Source of the DNA: Paraburkholderia solitsugae
Lineage (GTDB): Bacteria; Pseudomonadota; Gammaproteobacteria; Burkholderiales; Burkholderiaceae
DNA length: 64,000 nt
Reading direction: 5' to 3'
Assembly (NCBI RefSeq): GCF_013177695.1
Contig: NZ_WOEY01000127.1
Span: 1-64,000, forward strand
Shown: positions 34,738 through 42,347 of the stretch, piece by piece
Layout of the letters: each line of letters opens with the position of its first letter
Position numbering within the stretch: position 1 is the first letter of the stretch
The notes under the pieces: generated by a model
Told to the model about the DNA's origin: nothing
The model's database searches: none
Seen by the model: the letters and a program-made list of their open reading frames with translations, nothing else
Program-made: the position numbers and the translations under genes

Positions 34738-35475
34738 ATGAGTAGGAACGTTATAGCGATCACCGGAGCGGGGCGGGGTATCGGTCTGGCGACCGCAAAG
34801 CGGTTCGCGAGGCAGGGGGCGCTCCTGGCGCTGAACTATCAGGACACCAAAGACGCCCTTGAAGAAGTCGCGACTATGGCGCGCGATAACGGTGGCGGTG
34901 CGATCCTGTGTAAAGCCGACGTATCTGATCACACGCAGGTCGAGGCATTCATCGACGCGGCAATGAGTCAGTACGGCCGTGTCGATGTGTTGGTCAACAA
35001 CGCCGGAATCCTGCATTCGGTCCCCACGGCAGAGGAGTCGTGGGAGCGGTTTGAGCGAACCATGGCAGTCAACCTTGGCGGAACTTTCGCTGGGATTCGA
35101 GCCGTCCTACCTAGCATGCTTGCGCGAAAGAGCGGCCGTATTATCAACGTGGCATCCGAACTCGGCCTGATTGGCTTTGCTACCTATGCCTCCTACTGCG
35201 CGTCGAAGGGTGCGGTGATTGCTCTGACCAAGGCCGTCGCCAAGGAAGTCGCGCCTTCAAATATTCTCGTCAATTGCGTAGCACCGGGTCCGATCGAGAC
35301 GCATATGCTGATTCACGACACGGTTGAGTTCAATGACGAGACCAGAGCCCAGATCCCCCTCAAGCGGTTTGGTCAGCCTGATGAAATCGCCGCAGCAATC
35401 GAATTTCTCGCGGGTCCTGGCGCCAGCTTCATGGTGGGGCAGGTGATCAGTCCGAACGGCGGAACTGCGATCTAA
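34738..35475 (+). CDS. SDR-family NAD(P)-dependent oxidoreductase (FabG-like)
   Basis: A 245-residue classical short-chain dehydrogenase. The cofactor loop is ITGAGRGIGLATAKR (TGxxxGxG), followed by NNAG (about residue 84), catalytic Ser in INVASELGLIG, and YCASK (Tyr-x3-Lys, about residue 150). The family would oxidise an alcohol or reduce a ketone; the substrate is unknown. GGAGACGGAG sits just before ATG 34738. It lies 37 bases after the permease and 27 bases before iclR, so likely in one operon. Confidence 0.9.
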   Translation: MSRNVIAITGAGRGIGLATAKRFARQGALLALNYQDTKDALEEVATMARDNGGGAILCKADVSDHTQVEAFIDAAMSQYGRVDVLVNNAGILHSVPTAEESWERFERTMAVNLGGTFAGIRAVLPSMLARKSGRIINVASELGLIGFATYASYCASKGAVIALTKAVAKEVAPSNILVNCVAPGPIETHMLIHDTVEFNDETRAQIPLKRFGQPDEIAAAIEFLAGPGASFMVGQVISPNGGTAI

Positions 35476-35502
35476 CGGTTGCGCTTTTGGATGGAGGTCA
35501 CT

Positions 35503-36294
35503 GTGGCTTCAAGTGTCCAGTCACTGCTACGTGGGCTGAAAATTCTCGATGTTCTCGCCGATGTGCTCGAGGGTTCGGCGGGACTTGGGGACATTGCGCA
35601 GCGTTCGGACCTGTCTCCAAGCACGACGCACAGGTTGCTCACCACATTGGTTGAATGCGGATATGTCGGCCGGGAGGTCGGTACGAAAGGGTATGTGATT
35701 GGGCATCGAATGATTCACTTTTCGTCGACCGTCAGGAAGAGGACATCGGGTCTGCGGCATAGGGTGCGCTCTCATCTTGAGGCGATTACCGCGGAAACGG
35801 GGGAGACCTGCAATCTCGTCGTTCTTGACGGAAAGAACGTCGTTTATATCGACCAGGTCGAAGGCACCCGGGCGCTCAGGATGGTGCCGGGTGTCGGCTC
35901 CATCTTTCCGGCGTACACCTCTGCTTCAGCAAAAGCAGTACTCGCGTTCCAGGTTGATCCCATGTATCTCGACGCCGTGTTCGGAACGGAACCGCTTGTG
36001 AAGTACGCAGCACACACCCTGACGGAAAAGCACGAGTTTGAGTGCGCGCTCCGCGATGTCGTGTGTCTCGGATATGCGGTCGAAAGCGATGAACTGGCGG
36101 AGGGTGCAAGTTGTATTGCCGCGCCGATTCGAGGTCGCGATGGCGTTGCTATCGGCGCCATAAGCATTCCGGGTCCAACGGGCCGCGTGATGAGCCCTGG
36201 CCCGGAAAGGCTGGGGACCCTGGTAAAAAAGCATGCGTTGCAAGTATCGAGCGCATTAGGGTTCAGGCAACTGGCTTACGCAAGCGTCGCATAG
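35503..36294 (+). CDS. IclR-family transcriptional regulator (copy 1)
   Basis: A 263-residue regulator with an N-terminal winged helix-turn-helix (SVQSLLRGLKILDVLADV, then SPSTTHRLLTTL) and a C-terminal effector domain (about residues 80-255; IDQVEGTRALRMVPGVG, YTSASAKAVLAF, SCIAAPIRGRDGVAIGAISI). The start is probably GTG 35503: GGAGGT lies four bases upstream, and the protein then aligns with copy 2 at its first residues; ATG 35491 is the alternative. It lies within the operon, which suggests autoregulation and control of the flanking genes. Confidence 0.92.
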   Translation: MASSVQSLLRGLKILDVLADVLEGSAGLGDIAQRSDLSPSTTHRLLTTLVECGYVGREVGTKGYVIGHRMIHFSSTVRKRTSGLRHRVRSHLEAITAETGETCNLVVLDGKNVVYIDQVEGTRALRMVPGVGSIFPAYTSASAKAVLAFQVDPMYLDAVFGTEPLVKYAAHTLTEKHEFECALRDVVCLGYAVESDELAEGASCIAAPIRGRDGVAIGAISIPGPTGRVMSPGPERLGTLVKKHALQVSSALGFRQLAYASVA

Positions 36295-36381
36295 CAGCGT
36301 GGTCGAGATTCTAAATTGCAGGTTTTTTATGAAAGTGGCGAGTCACGCAGCCGCTTCGATTCATCTAAAAGGAGAGAGACA

Positions 36382-37290
36382 ATGACGGTAACGATGGTGA
36401 CGGGCGGCCTTGGATATGTCGGGCGGAAGATTGTCTCGCAGCTGACTGAGGCCGGCGAGAAAGTCATTTCTTTCAATCGTGATTACGCGGAGGTCGGTGG
36501 GCCGAATCTCGTCGCGGTACAAGGCGAGCTTTTCGACATCCCTTGCATCGTCAAGACGATTCAGAAGTATAGCGTTACAACGGTGATCCACACGGCGGCA
36601 ATGTCACATCCTGATCTCTCTATAGAGCTGCCATTGACAACGGTTGCTGCAAACATTGACGGGACCGTCCATCTACTCGAGGCAATGCGGCTCGCGGGAA
36701 TCAAGCGTCTTGTTAACTTCTCTTCTGAGACGGTCTACGGTCACATTGACGGTGAGGTCACCGAAAATTCCAAACTTTCGCCAACGACACCGTATGGCGT
36801 GACGAAGGTGGCGACGGAACTCTTCGGGAAAGTCTACAACGATCTGTACGGCATGGAAGTCGTATCGATCCGTGTCTCTGAGGTCTACGGGCCGGGAAAC
36901 AAGATGCCGCAGGTGACGCGTGACATCGTGAAAACCGTGCTATCTGGTCAGCCGTTCAGGATGGCGTCTGGCGGGGATCATCAATTCCAGTTGATCCATA
37001 TCGACGACGTTGCACGTGCGGCGATTCTCGGCTCGAAAGCAACGGGAATCGAGGGCGCGGTATTCAATATCACCGGGGGTACTCGGTGCACGCTGCAGGA
37101 GATGGCTGCGATCGTGAAGGAGAAGCTGCCGGAAGCGGACATCGAAGTCGGTCCTGGTTTCTGGCACCTCGATAGACAGGGTCCGTGGAATATCGACGCA
37201 GCGGCTCGAGAGCTCGACTATCGCGCCTCGTGGTCATTGCGGGGCGGCATTCACGGCTACATTGACTGGCTAAAAAATAACGCTTACTGA
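36382..37290 (+). CDS. NAD-dependent epimerase/dehydratase family protein
   Basis: A 302-residue extended SDR. The N-terminal Rossmann motif is TGGLGYVGRKI (GxxGxxG). The active site reads FSSETVYGH and TPYGVTKVATE (Ser, Tyr-x3-Lys), followed by RVSEVYGPGNKMP. Such enzymes act on nucleotide sugars, but catabolic members oxidise sugar acids or lactones. The neighbours here are catabolic, so sugar-nucleotide chemistry is not assumed. GGAGAGAG precedes ATG 36382. The creatininase-like gene follows after 38 bases. Confidence 0.88.
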   Translation: MTVTMVTGGLGYVGRKIVSQLTEAGEKVISFNRDYAEVGGPNLVAVQGELFDIPCIVKTIQKYSVTTVIHTAAMSHPDLSIELPLTTVAANIDGTVHLLEAMRLAGIKRLVNFSSETVYGHIDGEVTENSKLSPTTPYGVTKVATELFGKVYNDLYGMEVVSIRVSEVYGPGNKMPQVTRDIVKTVLSGQPFRMASGGDHQFQLIHIDDVARAAILGSKATGIEGAVFNITGGTRCTLQEMAAIVKEKLPEADIEVGPGFWHLDRQGPWNIDAAARELDYRASWSLRGGIHGYIDWLKNNAY

Positions 37291-37328
37291 GTGTCGTTAG
37301 AGGTCTTCTTAACCATTTGGAGAGCCAA

Positions 37329-38111
37329 ATGCAGACGAACATGATGGCGGAGATGACCTGGGTTGAATACCTGCGCCGCCTTCAGACAGAGCAGCAGACC
37401 GTACTTCTACCTGTCGGCGCGCTGGAGCAGCACGGGTACCATCTGCCTATGGGCACGGATCACTTCCTTCCGACCGCTATATGCAAGGGCGTTGCAGAAC
37501 GGATTCCCGCTATCGTTGCTCCGCCAATAGCATACGGCTACAAATCGCAGCCGCGCATGGGCGGAGGCAATCATTTTCCGGGGACGACGAGCCTCGACGG
37601 CGGAACGCTTACGCTAGTCGTGCGGGACATCATCAAGGAACTGGGCCGGCATGGGGGCAAGAAGCTCGCCGTGATGAATGGCCATTGCGAGAATTTGTTT
37701 TTCGCAATTGAAGGTATCGACCTCGCGCTCCGGGACCTGCGCTTCGAGGGCATCACCGATCTGAAAATCGTTCGCTTTGACTACTGGGATTTTACGACCC
37801 CAGCAACATTGGACAAGTGTTTCCCCGACGGCTTCCCGGGATTTGCCCTTGAGCATGCGGCCGTTCTTGAAACGTCGATGGGGCTGCATGTATTTCCGGA
37901 TCTGGTTCGGATCGACAGCCTGGTCGATGATCCCGCGGCGGTGTTTCCTCCTTATGACGTACATCCGGCCCGAACAGAATGGGTACCGCCGTCGGGCGTG
38001 CTGTCGCCGGCCAAGGGTGCATCGGCTGAGAAAGGGAAGATGCTGTTCGACGAATATGTCGATCGCATTTCGGAGGCACTCAGAAAAGAATTTGTGGAGA
38101 CAGATAAATGA
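37329..38111 (+). CDS. Creatininase-family amidohydrolase
   Basis: A 260-residue protein of the creatininase/MftE/ArfB fold. The metal-binding motifs are clear: GALEQHGYHLPMGTDHFLP (Glu, His, Asp-His), a Gly-rich strand (GGGNHFPGTTSLDGGTL), and KLAVMNGHCENLFF (NGHxxN). A C-terminal Glu-x-x-Met-type motif (EHAAVLETSMGL) follows. Members hydrolyse cyclic or linear amide bonds (creatinine, formamides, ureides) using two metal ions. ATG 37329 is preceded by TTGGAGAG. It overlaps the next gene as ATGA, so the two are coupled. Confidence 0.9.
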   Translation: MQTNMMAEMTWVEYLRRLQTEQQTVLLPVGALEQHGYHLPMGTDHFLPTAICKGVAERIPAIVAPPIAYGYKSQPRMGGGNHFPGTTSLDGGTLTLVVRDIIKELGRHGGKKLAVMNGHCENLFFAIEGIDLALRDLRFEGITDLKIVRFDYWDFTTPATLDKCFPDGFPGFALEHAAVLETSMGLHVFPDLVRIDSLVDDPAAVFPPYDVHPARTEWVPPSGVLSPAKGASAEKGKMLFDEYVDRISEALRKEFVETDK

Positions 38112-38896
38112 CAAACAGGATTCCATCAAATTACGTTGGGGTCTGGAAGCGCTCGAAGCTCCGCAGGGGCGCGTCGCCTTGGGATTTGACGACTCGGGTT
38201 TTCTGGTTGCAGACACCATATTGGCACGCGGACATTCGGATTCCGGCCGACCGGCCTGATTTCTCGGGGGTTTGCAGTCTGAAAGAATGCAGTCCGGAGC
38301 AGCTCCAGGCGTTGCTGCAGCAAGAGGCATTCTGTGGATTCACGACAGTGGAAGACGACGTGTGCCGCTGGCTCCGCCAGATCGACTACCGTCTTCGGGA
38401 GACCGACGACTTCGGACAGATGCGATTTACCGGGAATGACGTCGAGGAGATCGGGATCGCAACCGACTACTACGAGCTATGGCATAAGTTGCCTGACAGC
38501 GTCGGCCAGAGCTTCGCGCTTGAACGTATTCAGAATTCGGGCGATGAACATCAGCAAGCGTATCTTTGCGTTGCGGGCGGCTACTTCATTTATTCGAGAA
38601 ATCGCGGCATGTGGACTTCGCCTGCGGTTCGTGCCCGGAGAAAGATTGAAGGTGGCACAGCGAGTCGGGCGGAAATAGAGGCATTTGTTGATTTCGAGTC
38701 GTCATTTGGGACGATCGAAGAGGGCATTGGGCGGATAGAAATGTCCACTTTGCCGTGGCGCGAAGGCGAAATTGCATTTGACCTGAATGACTTGGCTATG
38801 GAGATTGCAAGCGTCCCGTCTGCGACGGTGCGAAAAGGCTGGCGGTTGATCCCGGGGTCTGGCGAGTTTCCGTTGTCTAACGTTCGTGCCGCGTAA
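38108..38896 (+). CDS. Unrecognised protein coupled to the creatininase-like gene
   Basis: A 262-residue soluble protein that I do not recognise. It has no signal peptide or membrane helix. It is rich in aromatic residues near the N-terminus (NYVGVWKR, VFWLQTPYWHADIRIPADRP), which would suit a beta-barrel or lipocalin-like fold, but this is only an impression. A second segment (RFTGNDVEEIGIATDYYELW) and an acidic C-terminal half follow. Its ATG overlaps the TGA of the amidohydrolase (ATGA), so the two are probably made together. It is the last gene of the operon, with no clear terminator behind it. Confidence 0.75.
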   Translation: MTNRIPSNYVGVWKRSKLRRGASPWDLTTRVFWLQTPYWHADIRIPADRPDFSGVCSLKECSPEQLQALLQQEAFCGFTTVEDDVCRWLRQIDYRLRETDDFGQMRFTGNDVEEIGIATDYYELWHKLPDSVGQSFALERIQNSGDEHQQAYLCVAGGYFIYSRNRGMWTSPAVRARRKIEGGTASRAEIEAFVDFESSFGTIEEGIGRIEMSTLPWREGEIAFDLNDLAMEIASVPSATVRKGWRLIPGSGEFPLSNVRAA

Positions 38897-38965
38897 CGCA
38901 CGCTCAGACGATGTAGTGCATTCTGCCAATCGTCGGGCACGCATCGTCGGAGTGGATTGATCACT

Positions 38966-39010
38966 GATCGCTCAGTCACCATCGGTGTAGAACAGGCTAC
39001 CTGAGCGATC
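38966..39010. repeat. 10-bp perfect inverted repeat with 25-base loop
   Basis: GATCGCTCAG at 38966-38975 and CTGAGCGATC at 39001-39010. There is no T-run, so it is unlikely to be a terminator. It lies 70 bases after the unrecognised gene of the catabolic operon. Confidence 0.6.
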
Positions 39011-39292
39011 GCAACTGATATCCCCGCGATGAAGGTATCTGGAGAAACGAAGGCTGATTCCTCATGAGCTCGAAGACAGTTCTTTTTCAGGTGCGTGCAG
39101 TGATTGCCGGAGTGATGGCCGCTCGTGCGGACGCTCGCGCGCCCCTCGTTTGTTTGACTGGGTCGCAACGAGATGAGCAATTGCGGTGCCGCAATGCGGC
39201 CAGCGTGCGAGACCATCCTGCGAGCCGGCGACGGCGTGGCAGAAAATGATAAGGCGCCTGATTCAGTTTTGTGGAGGCGGATGTTAGCCATT

Positions 39293-39317
39293 GACCGGAT
39301 CTTCCAAAGATCCGGTC
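39293..39317. repeat. 11-bp perfect inverted repeat
   Basis: GACCGGATCTT and AAGATCCGGTC around a 3-base CCA centre. It is followed by GAGGTTTT, too short a T-run for a sure terminator. It could be the end of the plus-strand operon transcript or a protein-binding site. Confidence 0.6.
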
Positions 39318-39923
39318 GAGGTTTTGACCGGTAGAGTCGTTCGACCACGCGATCGCTTATTCCCCGTTTCAAAATATCCTGCAGCTTGCGCCAACAAACC
39401 TGAATGCCGCACGGTTGTGCAAGTTTGAAATCACCGCAGTCAGAACACCTGTCTGAGCGGTGCTATCACAACGCTTCGACGAGTAGCCTTGGCGAGTTGA
39501 CACTAAAAACCGTTGGTGGGGATCGATTCTATGAGTTCGCATTCAAGCCTCAGGTCGACGAATTCATATTGTTGGTGACCTAATCCCCTGCTGCCTCAGT
39601 GTTGTTTTCAGCGGCGCATCTCCCACAACCCAAAGCGCGTGTCCCGACGTTGCTCATTGCCGCCGAGAGGCTGGTGCGCCTTGGCCCTGCCCGTCGATGA
39701 TCGTCTCGCACGCGCCTTCTGGACCATACCCGGCACGGACACAATGCTTCGATGGGGCTCCATTTGCCGTGATAACGTACCAGATACGAACGGACGTCAG
39801 GGCATGGGATGAGGTGCGTTGACAGGCCTCGGATCAGCGATCCTCGCGTCGTTCTATAAGTACAGCACCAGTCACTTGTCGGGAGGCTGAGCGACAGTCG
39901 AGATTGGCGATATTTTTTTGAAT

Positions 39924-39938
39924 TTCCACAGCGCGGAA
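39924..39938. promoter_or_regulatory. Candidate second IclR operator (imperfect)
   Basis: TTCCACAGCGCGGAA keeps the outer TTCC...GGAA and one inner C-G pair of the palindrome at 33209-33223, with the same length. It lies 143 bases upstream of the second iclR start. Two of seven pairs mismatch, so this is tentative. Confidence 0.35.
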
Positions 39939-40081
39939 ATAGGCTGTTGAAGCGACTAAATTGGACGCTGACACTTGGATCAAGACCATATGACAAGCCC
40001 CGCATCATGCTGCGACAACAGTTGTCCACAGAGTTGCATCCTCATGTTTCGGTGCCTGGACCGATGGGGAGTCACGAGACC

Positions 40082-40858
40082 ATGAATAGTGGCAACGTGC
40101 AGTCGCTACTGCGGGGATTGGCTATCCTGGACGTGCTCGCCGAATCGCAGGACGGGCTCGCCAGTCTTTCAGACATAACGAAGCGAACGGGCATGTCTCC
40201 GAGCACGGTTCATCGATTGCTCGCGACGCTGCTGGATTGTGGCTACGTCGGACGAGACGGTGAGTCGAAGTCATATGTTCTGGGAAACCGGATGCTGCGA
40301 TTTTCGACATCGATCACCCGCCGGACATTTGCCCTGCGTGATCTGGTTCGACCCAAACTTGAAATCATCACGCGGCAAACGGGTGAGACCAGCAATCTCG
40401 TAGTACTGGATCGCACGGACGCCGTTTATGTCGATCAGGTAGAGGGCACGCATGCGCTTCGAATGGTGCCGGGCGTCGGTGCTACGTTCCCTGCGCACAC
40501 GTCCGCGTCAGCGAAGGCCATTCTGGCGTTGCAGCGCGATTCCCGGGCGCTCGACATTATTTTTGGAAGGCAGTCGTTGATACAGTTGACCAGCAAAACG
40601 ATAGTCGACGAGGATTCATTCCGTGATGACCTCGCAGGCGTGGTCGAACGAGGCTATGCGATCGAAAAGGACGAGCTCGAGGACGGCGTGAGTTGTATTG
40701 CCGCGGCTATCCGCGGAAAAGATGGGGTGGCAATTGCCGCCATTAGTGTGCCGGGCCCAACAGCCCGAGTATTGGCGCCTACGCCGGACCGGATCGGGTT
40801 GCTTGTAAAGGAACAGGCGAATCTGGTTTCAAAAGCATTGGGATTCAGGTTCAGTTGA
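40082..40858 (+). CDS. IclR-family transcriptional regulator (copy 2)
   Basis: A 258-residue regulator closely related to the one at 35503, sharing NVQSLLRGLAILDVLAE, MSPSTVHRLLATLLDCGYVG, DQVEGTHALRMVPGVG, HTSASAKAILAL and SCIAAAIRGKDGVAIAAI. The winged HTH is N-terminal and the effector domain C-terminal. ATG 40082 aligns with copy 1 and has GGGGAG about 10 bases upstream; earlier in-frame starts lack conserved sequence. It is followed by deacetylase copy 2 and a porin, which it may control. Confidence 0.92.
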   Translation: MNSGNVQSLLRGLAILDVLAESQDGLASLSDITKRTGMSPSTVHRLLATLLDCGYVGRDGESKSYVLGNRMLRFSTSITRRTFALRDLVRPKLEIITRQTGETSNLVVLDRTDAVYVDQVEGTHALRMVPGVGATFPAHTSASAKAILALQRDSRALDIIFGRQSLIQLTSKTIVDEDSFRDDLAGVVERGYAIEKDELEDGVSCIAAAIRGKDGVAIAAISVPGPTARVLAPTPDRIGLLVKEQANLVSKALGFRFS

Positions 40859-40972
40859 ACGCACACCCTCAATCAGGCGTCAAGTCTCGACAGGCTCCGC
40901 GTGCATTCGGCGATGGGTTTCGTTTTGGCAAAACCGAGACGGACGCGATTAAAACAACCACGGGTAAATGTA

Positions 40973-41896
40973 ATGATCAAAAATCCGATCAGGTGGCCTG
41001 ACGGCGCCAGATGCGCCGCATGTTTGACGTTCGACATGGACGCGGATAGCCTGATACATCTCGCGCACCCGTCTGACGGCCATAAGCGCGTGTCCGGGTT
41101 GTCGATGTTGCAATACGGGCCTACCGTCGCTGTCCCCCGGATCGTGGCGTCCTATAAACGACTGGGTATTCGCCAGACTTTCTTCATCCCCGGCTGGTGT
41201 ATCGAACGATATCCCGAAGCAGTCTCCCTTATCGCCGAGAACGGCCATGAGATAGGTCATCACGGTTACCTGCATGAAAACCCCGTCGGACAGTCGCAGG
41301 ACGAACAGGCATATTGGCTCGATCTCGGGGTTGAGATCATCCGGAAGGCAACTGGCGTTGGTCCGCGCGGCTGGCGCGCCCCTCTCTCGAATTTCTCCGA
41401 CGATTCTCTCGATCTCCTGTTGTCGCGGGGTTTTACCTACGACACGTCCCTGATGGGCGACGATATTCCGTACCTGATTCAGAGTCGTGTCACGGGGCAG
41501 CAGCTCGTTGAGCTCCCTGTGCATTGGGGAATCGACGACTGGCCGCAATATGTTCAGTCATTTGACCTCAACTACATGATGCCGATCCGGGCGCCGAAGA
41601 GCGGCTTCGAAACGTTTGAACAGGAGTTTGAGACGGCATACAAGTACGGCGGTATATGGACGCCTGTACTTCACCCATTTGTCGTCGGCCGTCTTTCTCG
41701 CTGGGACATATTTGAAGGATTCATCGAAAGCGCATTGAATCGCGGCGACGTCTGGTTCGCTCCAATGGAAGATATTGCCGCATACGTACATGCTGCGCAC
41801 CGCGAGCAGCGCTACAGCGCACGCATTGATGTGATTCCCCAGTACACCGAGCCGGCAAGCCGGGCGGTTTTTGTAGCATCAGAAAAAGGCAGGTAG
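40973..41896 (+). CDS. Polysaccharide-deacetylase-fold hydrolase, HpPgdA/cyclic-imidase type (copy 2)
   Basis: A 307-residue cytosolic protein, colinear with copy 1 and identical over long stretches (GARCAACLTFDMDADSLIHL, GIRQTFFIPGWCIERYPEA, GHHGYLHENP, DGDVWFAPMEDI-like end). It keeps the Asp and His-x3-His metal residues. ATG 40973 gives the conserved MIKNPIRWP start. It lies 114 bases after iclR copy 2. Its third-position GC is lower than in copy 1, so the two copies probably have different histories rather than arising by a recent local duplication. Confidence 0.85.
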   Translation: MIKNPIRWPDGARCAACLTFDMDADSLIHLAHPSDGHKRVSGLSMLQYGPTVAVPRIVASYKRLGIRQTFFIPGWCIERYPEAVSLIAENGHEIGHHGYLHENPVGQSQDEQAYWLDLGVEIIRKATGVGPRGWRAPLSNFSDDSLDLLLSRGFTYDTSLMGDDIPYLIQSRVTGQQLVELPVHWGIDDWPQYVQSFDLNYMMPIRAPKSGFETFEQEFETAYKYGGIWTPVLHPFVVGRLSRWDIFEGFIESALNRGDVWFAPMEDIAAYVHAAHREQRYSARIDVIPQYTEPASRAVFVASEKGR

Positions 41897-42347
41897 TCCA
41901 ACAACGCGAGGGGGAAATTGATCGCCAGGACAGCTACCTTAGCCCCACAGAAAAAGAGGAGGGCTGGGTATTTATGCGTTGCCGCTCATGGACGAGGTCT
42001 TCCTGCCTCGTACTGGATCTGTGGCATCGGATAGAACCTCGCCACGGTGAAACGTTTTTTTCTGGATGCCGGTCTATCGTAATTTCGTTTTGGATTTGCG
42101 GATGATGAAGAATGTGAGTCGTAGATTGTTTATCAATAAAAATAAGGAATACTAAGAAATTAGAGGGTCGCTAGTACTTGGTTTGTCTTTTGCCTCATGA
42201 ACCCAGGTGTCCGAAAAGGGAAAACGGACACGTTTGACGTCGGGCAAAACTCTGTTTGTCTTCGCTTCGAATTTTCTGGCGGGGTGGCCAGCATCCCTCT
42301 ATCCCGTACGTCATTAAAACTCAACAACGCTGAAACATGAGGAAAGG
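41897..42347. other. Porin leader and promoter region (451 bases)
   Basis: AT-rich for this genome around 42060-42160 (TATCAATAAAAATAAGGAAT), which suits a promoter or UP element. An inverted repeat GTGTCCG (42207-42213) / CGGACAC (42225-42231) with 11-base spacing lies 117 bases before the porin start. No gene is seen. The ribosome site is GAGGAAAGG before ATG 42348. Confidence 0.5.
42207..42231. promoter_or_regulatory. Inverted repeat before the porin gene
   Basis: GTGTCCG and CGGACAC are separated by 11 A/G-rich bases; the half-site also occurs as GTCCGGAC at 33186. It could be a regulator site or an mRNA stem in the porin leader. Confidence 0.4.

Larger units (their letters stand above)
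38897..40081. other. Gene-poor region between the catabolic operon and the second iclR (1185 bases)
   Basis: No convincing gene. A 10-bp inverted repeat GATCGCTCAG/CTGAGCGATC (38966-38975, 39001-39010) and an 11-bp one (39293-39317) are present. A 59-codon frame at 39404-39583 ends in a protein-like stretch (YEFAFKPQVDEFILLV) and could be a small gene or a remnant. Several longer frames here have codon use unlike real genes. GC is lower than in the core. The last 160 bases should hold the iclR copy 2 promoter. Confidence 0.5.

Noticed and set aside
39580..40029. 149-codon minus-strand gene before iclR copy 2
   Set aside because: Cys/Arg/Ser-rich without any recognisable domain, and it would run across the iclR promoter region.
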